From positions 6,152,066 through 6,216,065 of the forward strand of contig CM046833.1 of NCBI GenBank assembly GCA_025618425.1: a DNA stretch of 64,000 bases, in the 5' to 3' direction. Shown one piece after another: positions 12,230 to 24,000 of this stretch. Source of the stretch: Heliocidaris tuberculata. Lineage: Eukaryota > Echinodermata > Echinoidea > Camarodonta > Echinometridae. Under the pieces are notes generated by a model. That model was not told the origin of the DNA. It did not search any database and saw nothing but the letters and a program-made list of their open reading frames with translations. Positions within the stretch are counted from its first letter, which is position 1, and each line of letters opens with the position of its first letter. A program made the position numbers and the translations under genes.

Positions 12230-12760
12230 CCAAAAGGCTGCAATAATGTACTTGTGTGTTGCCTACTTTCCCTTTAAAGTTAAGTTTCAAGTTAATTTTT
12301 TTTTTGGACAAAATATTACGAAAGTTTATTGCGCGCGTATACATACATTGCACTGCACCGCGCGCGCCTGCACCATGCGCGTACAATATTAGCCAACCAA
12401 AGTAAGCACATTGCTTTGCGCCCATCCGGCGCGCGCCCATAGGGTTGCGCCTATTTGTTTAAACGCGCTAAAGAGTATGTGCGCTCGATATGTGTGAGTG
12501 CATCGAACTTTTGATGAATGATATTTAATTTATCCAGCCCAGGCCCCTAAAGCTCCGCCATTTTGTCAGAGACATTTGAACACGATTTGAACGCGCCCGA
12601 AGCCCCCATTAACATACTATGAATTATTCATTTCTTAAGATGCTCCCAACAGGCCGTACATGCTCTTCATGCAACAGAAACAAAAACGCGGGTCAGCGCC
12701 GAGCATGCGCATTGAGAGAGGTCAAGTACAATTAATTTATTCATGTATGTTAATATATTC
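12230..12760. promoter_or_regulatory. GC-rich region upstream of LysA
   Basis: Immediately upstream of the LysA signal-peptide exon on the - strand. It contains alternating GCGCGC tracts (12330-12440) and the phrase GAGACATTT...CCCGAAGCCCCCATTA (12569-12614), which recurs reversed at about 18209-18245 near another putative promoter. A promoter role is inferred from position only. Confidence 0.3.
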
Positions 12761-13058
12761 ATGATATGGATTTTGACGACTCACCAGTATTGGCCAATCA
12801 GTGCCTTCCATTTTCGATTAATTATAATAATCAACAATACAATTGAAATGATTGCCGTACTTCAATTCACTGTTGAAAAATAAATATGAAATCAAATTTG
12901 GTTAAGCTGTGTCACAAGAAACGAATCCATATGTGGGAACTTCTGACAGTAATAAAAAAAAAAATGTAATTATTTTTCTTTCTTGTTGTTGATTTTTTTC
13001 TTTAGCAAACTTGGAATTGAACTCCCGGCCCCACCCCTAGGGCCAGACTTACCAGCTC

Positions 13059-13245
13059 TCTCTCTCTCTCTCTCCCCCCCCCCCCCTCTTAAAAATAATC
13101 ACTAACTCATGCGGCAAGGGGGGGGGGGCAGAAATATTGGAAACTTCCTTTTCCCCTTTTTCTTCCCATCTCTCTCACTATCTCACATCGTTGCCTTTCT
13201 CATTATCATATCATCTCACAAGTTATCTCTCTCATTATCTCTTAA

Positions 13246-13287
<42 letters not shown>

Positions 13288-13310
13288 CACATTCTATTTC
13301 TCCCTCACGT
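13059..13310. repeat. CT microsatellites and G/C runs
   Basis: CTCTCT tracts at 13059-13075 and 13245-13300, with a C run at 13073-13086 and a G run near 13118. Ser/Leu-rich frames through them are artefacts. Confidence 0.9.
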
Positions 13311-14029
13311 CCTGTTTCATCACTCTATCTGCAGTTAGATTTGATTCATTGAAAAAAAAAGAAAAAGAAAAGAAATACACGTACTATTAGATTACTGCTA
13401 GTTGAATGTTCATAAAACCAATTTTAATTGCATAGCTTTTCACAATAATATAATTTACCATGTTTACAGTTTATGTGATGAAATCTGCAATTATGATGCC
13501 CAGTCGATCTAAAACAGATTTGCTCACCTTCTGCTTGATTATTTCTCTACATGTTATCTTCGATCACAAACCGATTGTTGTTTTACCTTATTTTTTTTGC
13601 ATCTTTTTCTTGCATCTATGTCACTTTTTCAATTGTGTATTCCATCATCCACTATTTTTAACAAAACGTATATTTATAATGTATTTGTTCTACTAATATG
13701 AAAGGGCCCTATAAGTATTATTCTAAACTTTTATATAAATAAATCATATAATGCCCTACACGAAAACTTCAAACATATACTTTATATTACTAACAAACAG
13801 TACATTTTCATCACAAATGAATTATTAAAAATCAAATGACCTCACCTGCTACATGGAAGTATTACATCTTTAAATCTTATTGCATTTGTTGATTTATTTG
13901 GAATTTCTGAACACATTATAGGTTCCTGTTATACTTCGGGGAGTTTATAAAATGATGACTTATGCAACATAGAATACTTGAAAATCCTGATGAAATCAGG
14001 ATTTTTCATAACAAATTTACCCTAACTCA
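13311..14029. other. Gene-free AT-rich stretch
   Basis: No coding signal or repeat structure stood out. Confidence 0.5.
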
Positions 14030-14460
14030 GTGCAGTATGCAGGATTTTCTAAGGGGGGGGGGGGGGACACAAATGCAGGTCTGTCAACTTTAGGGAACTG
14101 CTTGAAGGAGATTCGTAATTTTTTTCTTGTTGCAAGCCCTCCAAAAGTCGCTCAGTGGGGGGGGGGGGGGGTTGATTTCATGATTTCATGGGGTCTAGTT
14201 TTCCTCCATAATTCTCTGACAAACAAACAAAAGAAGTTCTAAAAAGGGGGGCACAAGAAAAAAAAAAAAAAAAGGAGGGGGCACAATGTATACTGTTCTT
14301 TCAAAAAGGGGGGGGGGCACGGCTGGATTGCCTCCCTCCCTAAATCCACAACAGAGAAATTTTTATGAACCCGATAACCTTTCTTTTTTTTTTCGCCAAG
14401 AGTTGTCAGGTGGCAGTCTGCCCCTCTGCCCCCCCCCCCCCCCAGCTACACTAGTGCCCT
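14030..14460. repeat. G-rich interspersed repeat fragments
   Basis: Several G runs followed by GGCACAAG/GGCACAATG and a terminal C run with CCAGCTACACTAGTG, resembling the family bounded by CAGTGGCGGATCC at 29685-29857. Probably two or more degraded copies. Confidence 0.45.
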
Positions 14461-14814
14461 AACTCCAAAACCACAAAGTCTGCATTGAAACGATGACCAA
14501 CTAATGTACATTTCAGAGTCCTAAAGATTGTTGGTTGAAATTTGATCCACACATACCAAGGGCATAATTATTTTACTTGAAAATGAAAGATGGTTATGTT
14601 AATTTTCTCTACATGCATGTAAGGCTCCAGAGCTAGATGAACTAACCTGTTTTTTTCAATTTCTCAATACCGATTGTTTTTGACATTTAGTTTTATATCA
14701 TATAAACAGTATTACAGACTTACCCAAAATGATAATTTCAATCATCAGATATAAGATCAGTTCATGGGATTAATTTTTTTTTTTTTTTTTTTTTTTTACA
14801 TTTGTTGAGATGCA

Positions 14815-15075
14815 CAATGGATCAAAGCATTACCTCATTGGGCCTGGCAATCACTTCAGTAATGTAAGACAAGCTAATTCAGTAGGGCAATTCAAATCTG
14901 CACTAAAAACATACTCATTCAATTGATTAATATAATTATAACATTTCCGGCAGGTTTCCTACTTTTTTCTCTTTCTCACCCTTTCCTCAGTGCATTGAGA
15001 CCTTTTTCAAAGGTATTATACGAAATATAAGAACTGTTCTATTATTGTTATCATTATTATTATCATTATTATCAT
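14815..15075 (+). mobile_element. Non-LTR retrotransposon 3' end
   Basis: Conceptual translation ends in a QFKSALKTYSFN-like C-terminus typical of the end of LINE ORF2, followed by a 3' tail (GCATTGAGACCTTTTTCAAA) and a TTATCATTA simple tail. A second copy in the opposite orientation is at 22590-22860. Truncated; no active reverse transcriptase is present. Confidence 0.65.
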
Positions 15076-15272
15076 AAACATTACGGGCCAGGCAATGTCC
15101 CTAGGCCATCTCGAAAAGGAAACCCTCAACTCAATAGGCCTAATGAGCTAAATACATCTACATGAAAGAATTAGCTGTATTAGAATTTATAAAGTGACAT
15201 GTGGAGGGGCGGGTGAAGGTGCCACATGTGAAAAGCTTTAGATGCAGTATCCTTTTCCCTTAAATGAGCTTG

Positions 15273-15873
15273 TTACACTTCAGACTCTCCGGAATACGAA
15301 GGATTGGATCTGTTGTAGCAGCGATCAAAGATGAAGAGGTCAAGTTGAACTCCATGCATGTCTGTTGAATGAAATGAGAAAAGAATGGAATTAATCATAT
15401 TGAAATCACATGATATGCAAATCAATGAACACAGTGGCAGTTTTTTTGGGGGGTCACTTCCGGCCTCCTCCCTTTTCAAAGAGCAGTGTACATTGTGGCC
15501 TCTCTTTTTAAAATTGTGCCCCCCCCCCTTGAAATAATAAGCTTCTTTCTTTTTTTCTTTTTTTTTTTTTGCTTGTCAGAGAATTTTGAAGGAAAACTGG
15601 ACCCAACAAATCTGACAACCCCCCTTTTTTTCTTCTTCTTCTGAGATTTGTGCCCCCCCCCCATTTACAAAATCTATCTTTGTGAATGAACCAAGGACAT
15701 CCTTGAGTACCTCAGTTGTGGGAGTGTATACAAAGAAACTTATTCATACAGCTGAGCCTACCTCTCTTAACTTCAGCAAGTCGGTAGTTCTTTCTTCCTC
15801 TCTGAATTGTCTTTACTAAAAGTGGGATATATGCCTTCAGCATCTATTGTTACTGAAGACGAGAAGCATCATC
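15273..15873 (-). CDS. Candidate spliced small protein, 56 aa (unrecognised)
   Basis: Two - strand segments join in frame: 15843-15762 (from an ATG directly after an in-frame TAG) and 15361-15273. The donor is AGAGAG|GTAGG and the acceptor CATTCAACAG; the junction is phase 1. The product starts MLKAYIPLLVKTIQRGRKNY and ends NPSYSGESEV; it is basic then neutral, with no recognised domain. The ATG-bearing exon begins at 15873 after a TTTTTCCAG acceptor. Further upstream are a possible noncoding exon 16542-16367 (TTTTTCAG acceptor, ACAG|GTATGG donor) and a first exon ending at 17993 (ACCG|GTGAGT). The chain of good splice sites favours a real transcript, which could equally be a long noncoding RNA. 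Confidence 0.3.
15430..15665. repeat. G/C-run interspersed element fragment
   Basis: Starts CAGTGGCAGTTTTTTTGGGG, contains GCTTGTCAGAGAATTTTGAA and C runs, and matches the layout of the hAT-like MITE at 29685. Confidence 0.5.
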
Positions 15874-16679
15874 CTGGAAAAATAAAATAGTTCATACATC
15901 ACATAATAAGTTTTTATACTCCATTCCTGCTGGTCTCATTGATTCTCAAAGAGAATACAAGTAAGACATAAATTCCTTTCACAGATTCTATCTGAAATTG
16001 TAATGTCTTTCTTCAGAAATATTTCAAAATAAATTTAAGTACATAATTTTTTTCATTTAATATTCTACTTGCTATTGTTTGTGTACATGTATTATTGAAA
16101 AGGGTTGAAGAACACTCTCAAAGGAAATAACATAATGTATTTACTTGTCAACACATTTTAGATCCCATAAAACCCTCTTATATTTATTATATACTTCGGA
16201 TAACATACATCTATCCTTGATACTATAACTATTAGCTCAATCTATCATTCCATCTTTAAAATTTGTAACTCCTTAACTGGATCTTAACATTCCCATTGAA
16301 ATAACCATGGAGCTGCCACTTTAATTGATTTCCAAGATTAGAGCTCTAGATCTAGAACTACCATACCTGTCATGCAATCAGGGAAATGAAAATAAAATGG
16401 CATCTTAGCAGATTTACACTGCATTTCATCGTCATCTCCAATAGTTAGTGGTAGTAGTAGTACGTTCAGCCATGCGTTGATGGGTAGATACATGTAGAAC
16501 AAAACACTTGGTAGGTCTGCATATTCTTCATTTCATGTCCATCTGAAAAAGAAAAAAAAAATGAAATGATAATTGATGGTGATTCTCTTTATTACCTTTC
16601 AACAATTTTTTTGGTCCTGCCTAAAAATGAAAATGACTAGCCCATTTGATTTTGATTTCCTTCCCTGCTACACTAAGTA

Positions 16680-17990
16680 AAAAAAAACAACAAAAACAAA
16701 CAAAACAAAACCAAAAAAAAAAAAAAACCCAAAAACCAAAACATGCATGTCCCGACTTTTCTTAAAGTTCGTTTTCAAATTCAATCAAACTTTAACTTTT
16801 AGTTTAATTGGCTAAAAGCTAAAACAACACTATAGAGGTTTATTCATTTTAACATTACAATGAGTTAAGTCGGGCAGAACTAGAGTAAAAACTAACTAGA
16901 CCGGGACCCCCCCCCCCATTCATAATTCAATCACTGACCAGGCTTTCTTCCATTAGGCTAGTAATATGCTTTGCCCTAGACTCTTGTGTCTAGGTCTATG
17001 TCTAACTGTTACGATTAGATCTACATGTACGTTATAGACTAGATCTAGATCTAGAAAAGATCTAGACTTAGACCACCGAGTAGGAGTCTAGATCAGATCT
17101 AATCTATATAGATTCTAGGACTTGCCAAGACAAGACCTAGGCCTACGTCAATGACTGGCTAGGCCTCGCATGCCCCCCCCCCAATATATATAAATTTATA
17201 AATAACCAATAATATATAGGCCCTACAAAAAAATAAACCCCCCAAAATCCTCAGTAGATCTAACATAACAGTTAGACCTTTGTGTAAGTGATAACAGAGG
17301 TCTAGGTCTAGGCCTACATCTATTCCAGACTAACTTGTTAGGTCTAACTGTCAGATCTATAGCTTAACTAGATCTAGACTCTATGTCTACATCTAACTTA
17401 GATAACCGATTTGTCAAAGAATTTTGGCCTAATCAACTAAATTGAAATGCAGATCTACGATAGGTCTAAGTTACATTCTACTCTAACTCAGAGTCAGACA
17501 TAAAATCAAAATCATGGAACTTGTGAACTGTTGCAATCTTCACACCAGAGCTTGAAAAAGTAAATTAATCTCGACAAGCCACCTGGTCCTAGTTAATATG
17601 TTAACGTCACATTAGAGTCATATTAGATATTTTTCCGACTAAGTTTTGAAATTATGTGTTCCAACAGTTAGTTTGGATCACTGTCATTGACATTGATGGG
17701 GATGAAATTGTCTGGTAATGTATTTGATTTTATGACACGGTCCTGCCCGAAACTCCCGGTAAGCTGTCAAGAGTGGCAGGGGTGGTAATGGCAATCGAGC
17801 TGAAACATAAGCTCATAACGATAGAAAATGTAATGAAAGTTTGACAACAGATTGCCCATATTTTTATAGCATACAGTACTTTCAAATACTTTCAAAATGT
17901 ACAGAAATTCCAGGAGATCCCTCACTTTGGTAGTAATTCATATGATTGTTATTCTATTTATGAAATTTAAGCGTAATTATAGTTGTACTC
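16680..17990. other. Gene-free stretch rich in TCTAGATC words
   Basis: An A-rich tract (16680-16735), C runs (16907, 17172), then about 500 bases (16980-17480) dense in TAGATCTAGAC-type palindromic words. Similar word-rich DNA is at 11500-11870 and 31780-32780. Looks like degenerate simple-sequence expansion; no coding signal. Confidence 0.5.
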
Positions 17991-17993
17991 ACC

Positions 17994-18140
17994 GGTAAAC
18001 TTTTCACAAGAAATTCACACTTCCTGCGGGTGACGTCATTGCATTGACTTTACACACAGCGGAAGTGACGAAAAAGGTCATATTTGTTGTCGATTAATTC
18101 TTTTGGATAATTGTAATATTCATGAGGTAAGGTCCAATCA
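17994..18140 (-). promoter_or_regulatory. Promoter-like region with CRE and Ets-type sites
   Basis: A perfect TGACGTCA at 18031-18038, flanked by ACTTCCTG (18019) and GGAAGTGACG (18061), resembling TATA-less housekeeping promoters. It lies just above the putative donor at 17993 on the - strand, so it could start the small-protein transcript running to 15273. Confidence 0.4.
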
Positions 18141-18352
18141 GAGCTGAATATTGTCGGGATACGCAAAGCAAAAATAAATAATGCATGAAGTGAAATCGGA
18201 TTTTTATGCTAATGGGGGCTTCGGGAGATATGAAATGTCTCTCGGGGGGCGGAGCCTAAATACGCTTAAATACGCTTAGATTAAATGGTGACGCTGTAGC
18301 TTATATGCAAATGAGGCAAATCCGCGCGTGCTACCTTTTCGTCTAGATCTAT

Positions 18353-18411
18353 ACCAACGAACGTAGAGGGCGTCAACACTTTGCAGTGTTGCTATTAGGA
18401 AGGTTCACTTC
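18353..18411 (-). repeat. 59-base element, copy 1 (inverted relative to copy at 26888)
   Basis: Reads ACCAACGAACGTAGAGGGCG onward and is the exact reverse complement of 26888-26946 by eye. It contains the near-palindrome CAACACTTTGCAGTGTTG. Similarity stops abruptly at both sides. Confidence 0.85.
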
Positions 18412-19180
18412 GCTAAATTTCTGTGACCATCGTTTTCTCTCAGAGAGGTTTTTCGGTAGATTGTAGATTTGATTTTTTTTTCAATTAATACTTTCAGAAA
18501 CTTTTGAATTAAAATTTTAAAATCAGATGTTATGTTTAATAATATTTTTATACGATTTTTATAATTTTCAGGAGAAAAAAGATTTAAATAGTGATAAATT
18601 TATAATTTTACTTTACGATACAATAATATGTATTTGTGAGGTTGCTAACGCTCTTCTGCTCTATTTCGCTGCTACTACGTACGTGTACCGTACCGTGTAT
18701 GTGTATACCACTGACCTCTCCATATGTATACAGAGCTAGCTGATACAGATCTCACTCTCGATCGACCTCCTAATAAGGCTAGCTGAGGCCTGAGTCAGAG
18801 CTCGATGATGGATCAATCAATTCAAGGTTTGATTTTAGTTATAAATTTAGATTAAGTTATTTGAAATGATGATGAAACAAATTTGGCAATCCAGGGTAAT
18901 AGGTACCCGCATGTAACGTTAAATTTAAAAAAAATTGTTCGGATGCTGGATGGAGCGATATGATGGAAGGGGGATCAGATTCGGATGACCGGACACTTAA
19001 CAAAAATGAAGCCTTCTTAAGTTCTTTTTTGTATTTAGATTCAACTTAAACCATGCATTGAATTTGTGATAATCATTATCTATATATTTTTCTATAAATA
19101 ATATCGTCTAACTTAGATCAAACACTTGTATTAAAAAAATTAAGAAATAGGTCTAGATCTAGGCCTAATGCCACTCACAC
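18412..19180. other. Gene-free stretch
   Basis: AT-rich; one 70-codon chance frame. No feature recognised. Confidence 0.45.
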
Positions 19181-19690
19181 TTTTGCGAGGTTATTGGAGA
19201 TAACCTCGCACTCTGTACCTTCATACTGTGAGCAATTGCCTCCCATAGGCAAGTATGTGATAAAACTGATATCTTGCCCATATGATTTGTGTGCAGGAGG
19301 GGAGCAAGATCACTGACCAAAAACAGCCTGAAAATTTCACTTGATCCAGATGATAAATATCCTATCAGCATGATCAGGCATGAAATTATCATTCTAAAAT
19401 GTAGAAAAAAGTATTTTCTCAAAATTTTGCCGATTATATTGGTGTTTTTACTTCTTCAGCTTAGAGGTCATGACAGGCCGAAATTGACACAGCCCCATAT
19501 AGTGATGGTCCCGTGAGTGGTCTAATGCTTGAAACTTTTTCAAACACTGTCAAAATGCTGTTCGTCTGGATGGATGGATACACAACTCGTCCGACAGTCC
19601 GGCCACCATTCATTGACCAAGTACACAGGATGAGTGCCGGCCACACAACAACTGCCTGGGTACAGCCTACAGGCCTCTTATTGGGGTAGG

Positions 19691-19718
19691 GTCGGCTCTC
19701 TTAAATGAGAGAGCCGAC
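19691..19718. repeat. Short perfect hairpin
   Basis: GTCGGCTCTC and GAGAGCCGAC form a 10-base stem. A similar hairpin, GCGAGGTTAT/ATAACCTCGC, lies at 19185-19209. Confidence 0.7.
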
Positions 19719-19764
19719 ATTAAGAGGCTAACAACGAATGGGAGACAGAAAATTTGGTTTACTG

Positions 19765-20065
19765 CCCATCACTTATACATGTACAAACTTATCTGAAGTG
19801 AAGATAACCTTGTACTCCAGACTTGCTTTTACGGGTGAATAGGCTTCAATAGCTTTTGTGTGTATCAGCAAGCGTTTTTTCCAGTCTAAATCATCATACA
19901 TGAGAGGAAAAAAATTATTTAAAATTTCACTTTCTATTTTGATTCCCCAAATTTGTGGCAAATTTAAGAAAATTAAATCTTGCTTAGAGCAACTTTGTTG
20001 TCTGTTTTTGACTGCTGCAACAGTGAATGTTGGACACAGTCCCACATAGGCAAGGACCTATGAGT
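19765..20065 (-). mobile_element. Repeat family C, copy 1
   Basis: Inverted relative to copies at 20420-20745 and 38912-39242. Shared blocks include CTTATACATGTACAA, AAACAGACAACAAA and CCTTGCCTATGTGGGACTG. With the copies to its right it makes a large inverted arrangement. Confidence 0.8.
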
Positions 20066-20099
20066 GACTGCCCATTAATGCTGCCTGGGTACTCTATAC

Positions 20100-20745
20100 G
20101 CCACTCATACTAGGGCCAAACTTATGCGGGACTGTAGCGAACATTCACTGTTGAGCAGTCAAAGCGAGATTTAATTTTCTTAAATTTGCGAGATTACCTG
20201 TTTCAAGGAATGTTCAACTCCTACTTTGCCACAAATTTGGGGATTCAGAGTTGAAAGTGAAATTTTTAAAATTATTTTTTCTCTTGTGTATGAATGATCT
20301 AGCGGTCCTCGAAAGTGTTAAACCTGCCGTGCCAAACAGATCTCCAAAGAGCACTACAGATGCCAAGTTAGACACTACTGAAACACCATCTAGTAGAGGT
20401 ACTAAGGAGACCACTCATAGGCCCTTGCCTATGTGAGACTGTGTCCAACATTCACGTTGCAGCAGTCAAAAACAGACAACAAAATTGCTCTAAGCAAGAC
20501 TTAATTTTCTTAAATTTGCTAGACCTGACTCAGGGACTCTTCAACTCTTACTGTGCCACAAATTTGGGGATTCAGAATTGAAAGTGAAATTTTAAATAAT
20601 TATTTTCCTCTCATGTATGAATGATCTAGACTGGAAAAAGGCCTGCTGATACACACAAAAGCTATTGAAGCCTATTCACCTGTAAAAGCTAGTCTGGAGT
20701 ACAAGGTTATCTTCAGATAAGCTTGTACATGTATAAGTGTAAGGA
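20100..20745 (+). mobile_element. Repeat family C, copies 2 (partial) and 3
   Basis: A diverged partial copy at about 20100-20300 (ACATTCACTGTTGAGCAGTC) is followed by a fuller one at 20420-20745, ending TTGTACATGTATAAGTG. A chance frame across the first is not a gene. Confidence 0.75.
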
Positions 20746-21057
20746 GACAGATGCTGTCACAATGACACAAGGTTTGCGAAAAAAAAAGAATCATGTTATT
20801 ATCCTGTATTTCTTGTGATATTGGAATTAAATATTGAGATGTAATCAACACTTTGCAGCTTCAAATTCAAAAATTGTATTCATTACATGTGCATAGCACC
20901 CCATCAGTTTCCCAGCATAATTTGACATGATACTGATATCGACTCGACATTTGTTCATTGCAGTTTCCTCCATAAATGAACTTTATAATATGTACATGTA
21001 GATCGAAAAAGAGAAAAGGAATTCTGTATACAGAATTAACCATTTTATTCTGTGACA

Positions 21058-21649
21058 TTAAAGGGAAATCCAACCTTGATAGCAAGTTGCTTTGAAAGAA
21101 AGAGGAAAAATCAGAAAAGCAGATTGGTGAAAGTTTGAAAGAAATTGGACAAGCAATAAGAAAGTTTTGAATTTTTGAAAGTTGCAATCACTGTACATAT
21201 GGGAATTTCAAATTGGCCGAATAGGTAATGTCACTGTGATGTAGCTGTGGACAACTCCCCAATTCGCTCTAACACACAAAATGACTAAAATGTCACTTTT
21301 GTTCAAAATGCGTTATTCAGTAGGATCCTTTCATTCATGAGGACCTATAACAATATGCTATCTCCAATATATTTTGAGTACAGCCCTGAGGGTAAAAGCG
21401 CCTCGAAGAAAAGTGCAAATTAATGATATTTTTGTGTACGACAAATGGGAGAGTTGTCCACAAAAATGTCACAATTGACTCGCCAAACTGCCAATTTGAG
21501 ATTCGCATAGATGTAGTGATCTCATTTTTCAAACATCCATAACTTTCTTAGTCCTTGTCCGATTTCTTTCAAACTTTCGCCATCCCGTTTTTCTTATTTT
21601 TCTGCTTTCACACAAATCATCTTATTATCAAGGTTGGATTGCCCTTTAA
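21058..21649. mobile_element. TTAA-flanked foldback element
   Basis: TTAAAGGGAAATCCAACCTT at the left mirrors AAGGTTGGATTGCCCTTTAA at the right. Arms of about 180-200 bases are imperfect reverse complements (GAAAGTTTGAAAGAAATTGG against its reverse). No open frame. Confidence 0.85.
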
Positions 21650-22130
21650 TGTAGGCAAGGCGCTTGCAATGTCATCCAATCCAAATGGCCTCTATGGTGC
21701 ATGCATCTTATATCCCATTTATTAAAAAAAAACCCAAAAAAATCAACAAAAAAAAAAACTCATGCTCGTTTTATATTCACTTTTTACCCTTATAATTACA
21801 ACCTTACAAGGCTATTCAATTAGTATGTTGTACATGTGATTTCTATATCTATAAATTTCTGTAAGCCTAGAGATGTTCACTTTATTCCACATGGACTTAC
21901 TCTAAAAAAAATAATTTAAAAAATAGGCCAGAGTATTGGGAAACCTTGCCCAATACTATTGTATAAAATCATTTGAATGTAAAACAAAAGTGTTAATTCT
22001 CATACGTAATTCAGAGTGGGTATATTATTACAGTCGTGTTTGAAAATGTAAAATTAGTTCACAGGCCGTTTTCTACCAAGGTAATTTGAGTGTTATTATA
22101 GGCCTAACATATACTTGTTTAATGCTACAT

Positions 22131-22380
22131 TAACCCATAGAGGTAAAGAACATCCCTAAAGTCTAAATTGATCAGATTTCATTCCTCAAACTGGCAATAA
22201 TTTTTTTAATTCTTACCCTCTTACATATTTTGAAAAATTAATATGAATTTAACATGAGTCAATATGAATGGTAATTGCAAAGTTTTATTTAAAAATTGCA
22301 AATTTGCATTTTTAAATAGTGATGTTCAATGCATTGCCAATTTAGAGAGTGTAATGATTAGCTTTTAAAAGTTGAACGGC
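22131..22380 (-). mobile_element. Diverged MITE family A relative
   Basis: TTAACCCATAGAGG, then CTAAATTGATCAGATTTCAT and CAAACTGGCAATAA, parallels copy 1 but is far more diverged. The right end is uncertain. Confidence 0.45.
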
Positions 22381-22487
22381 TTGTACATGCAGTGGCGGCG
22401 ATTTCATGTAAATACATGTAGTAGGGGAGGAGAGAGGAGGCGATAACACCGAAGGCCATTGCCGAAGATCTGTTTTGAGAAGTGGAA

Positions 22488-22521
<34 letters not shown>
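22488..22521. repeat. Poly-G run
   Basis: Thirty-four consecutive G. A poly-C run of about 25 lies at 22968-22992. Confidence 0.9.
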
Positions 22522-22522
<1 letters not shown>

Positions 22523-22589
22523 GATCGTTATTATGCGAGCGAACAAAGTGATCAAGTGAAAATAACAGCAAGAAATAATACTGTTACTA

Positions 22590-22860
22590 CTACTACTACT
22601 ACTACTAATGATAATAAAACAGTTCTTATAAAGTGCATTACACCTATGGAAAAGTCTCAACGCGCTTAGGGAAAAAGATAAGAATATGAAAGAGGGAAAG
22701 CTGCTGAAGAAAAATCATGCACTGAGTGTAGCTTAATTAAATAGGTACATTTTCAGAGCATTTTTAAATTGCCCAACTGTGTTAGCTTGTCTTAGGTTTT
22801 GTGGGATACTATTCCAAAGTTCTGTTGAAATAATTAAAGAAGCCTCATTTTGCCATCCCA
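22590..22860 (-). mobile_element. Non-LTR retrotransposon 3' end, second copy
   Basis: On the - strand a frame reads LWNSIPQNLRQANTVGQF and then ends in KMYLFN, the typical C-terminus of LINE ORF2. A tail homologous to 14975-15060 (TTGAGACTTTTCCATAGGTG) and a TAGTAGTAG simple tail follow. Truncated. Confidence 0.7.
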
Positions 22861-23384
22861 ATACACTCAAGGCCAATAAAATGTTTATGTGGTTGGCCTA
22901 AATTTGGTCACCTGACTCAAAATAGAAAAAAATAATTAATTTTATTAAAAATCGAAGGGGAAGATGACCCCCCCCCCCCCCCCCCCCCCCCCGTGATTGC
23001 CGCATAATATGTGAACATGTATTCATGGAACGGCACAGCACACTGCATTGGAAATGGAATCAAATAAGAGAGGTGTCTTGTGAATAACTTTGACTTATGT
23101 GAGGTTGACTTATTATGCTAGAGTTTAATTCCAAGATCGCTTTATCTTATTACAAAAATACATCTTTTCATCTGTTTGCTGTGATATATTTTGAAGGGAA
23201 ATATTCCGGGATGGTCCATCTCAACTCAACAACGATTTATAAATAAATGGGAGAAAATGACTCTCAAGTGCATTCTTTAATCAATTTCATACTCCTATAA
23301 TGTACATGGACATGATTTCAGTAGGTGTATTGCACCTACTATCCCTGTAATTACTTCTAACCATTGTATTTCTATCCATTTGAA
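22861..23384. other. Gene-free stretch
   Basis: AT-rich with a poly-C run; no other structure noted. Confidence 0.45.
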
Positions 23385-24000
23385 TAACTGCTGCTTTGTG
23401 TCTATATTATTTCATTTACAATACACTTTGTAAATATTACTCATTGTCTGACTCCTATATGCCGACGTCGTAATGATGCCAATAGTCTCGTTCTCCTTTG
23501 CGGCCGAGACAGGTTTGTAAATATGTTTATGCTTTTAATTTTTTTAATTGCATGCTACTGGTATTTCCTGAAATTGCAATGCAACTTATTGCTACACATT
23601 TGAAAACCTTGTGCTGCCTTGTGTTTATATAATTATTTTATTTTTTGCATCTTATGATGAGATGCAATAAACTTTTTTTTTCGATATATACTAACCAATA
23701 TGTAAATATTGGTAAGTATATTCTGATGCCTATTATGCTGACGCCTATATGCCGACGTCGTAATGACGCCAATAGTCTAACTTCCCTTTGCGGCCGAGAC
23801 AAGTTTGTAGATATTTTTATGTCTTCGATATTTTGATTGCATGCTACTGATATTTCATTTCATTTGTAAATGCAAATTGCTACACATTTCAAAATCTTGT
23901 GCTGCCTTAAGTCTATATGATTATATTTATTGCATTATGATGAGATGCAAGACACTTTTCCTATACTTACCAGTTTGTGAATATTACTTCTCATTTTTTA
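23385..24000. repeat. Tandem direct repeat, period about 290
   Basis: CCTATATGCCGACGTCGTAA and TTTGCGGCCGAGACA occur at about 23456-23515 and 23747-23802. Each is followed by GCATGCTACTG, TTGTGCTGCCTT and a TATGATGAGATGCAA block. A partial unit precedes the first. Could be the repeated 3' region of a retroelement. Confidence 0.75.
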
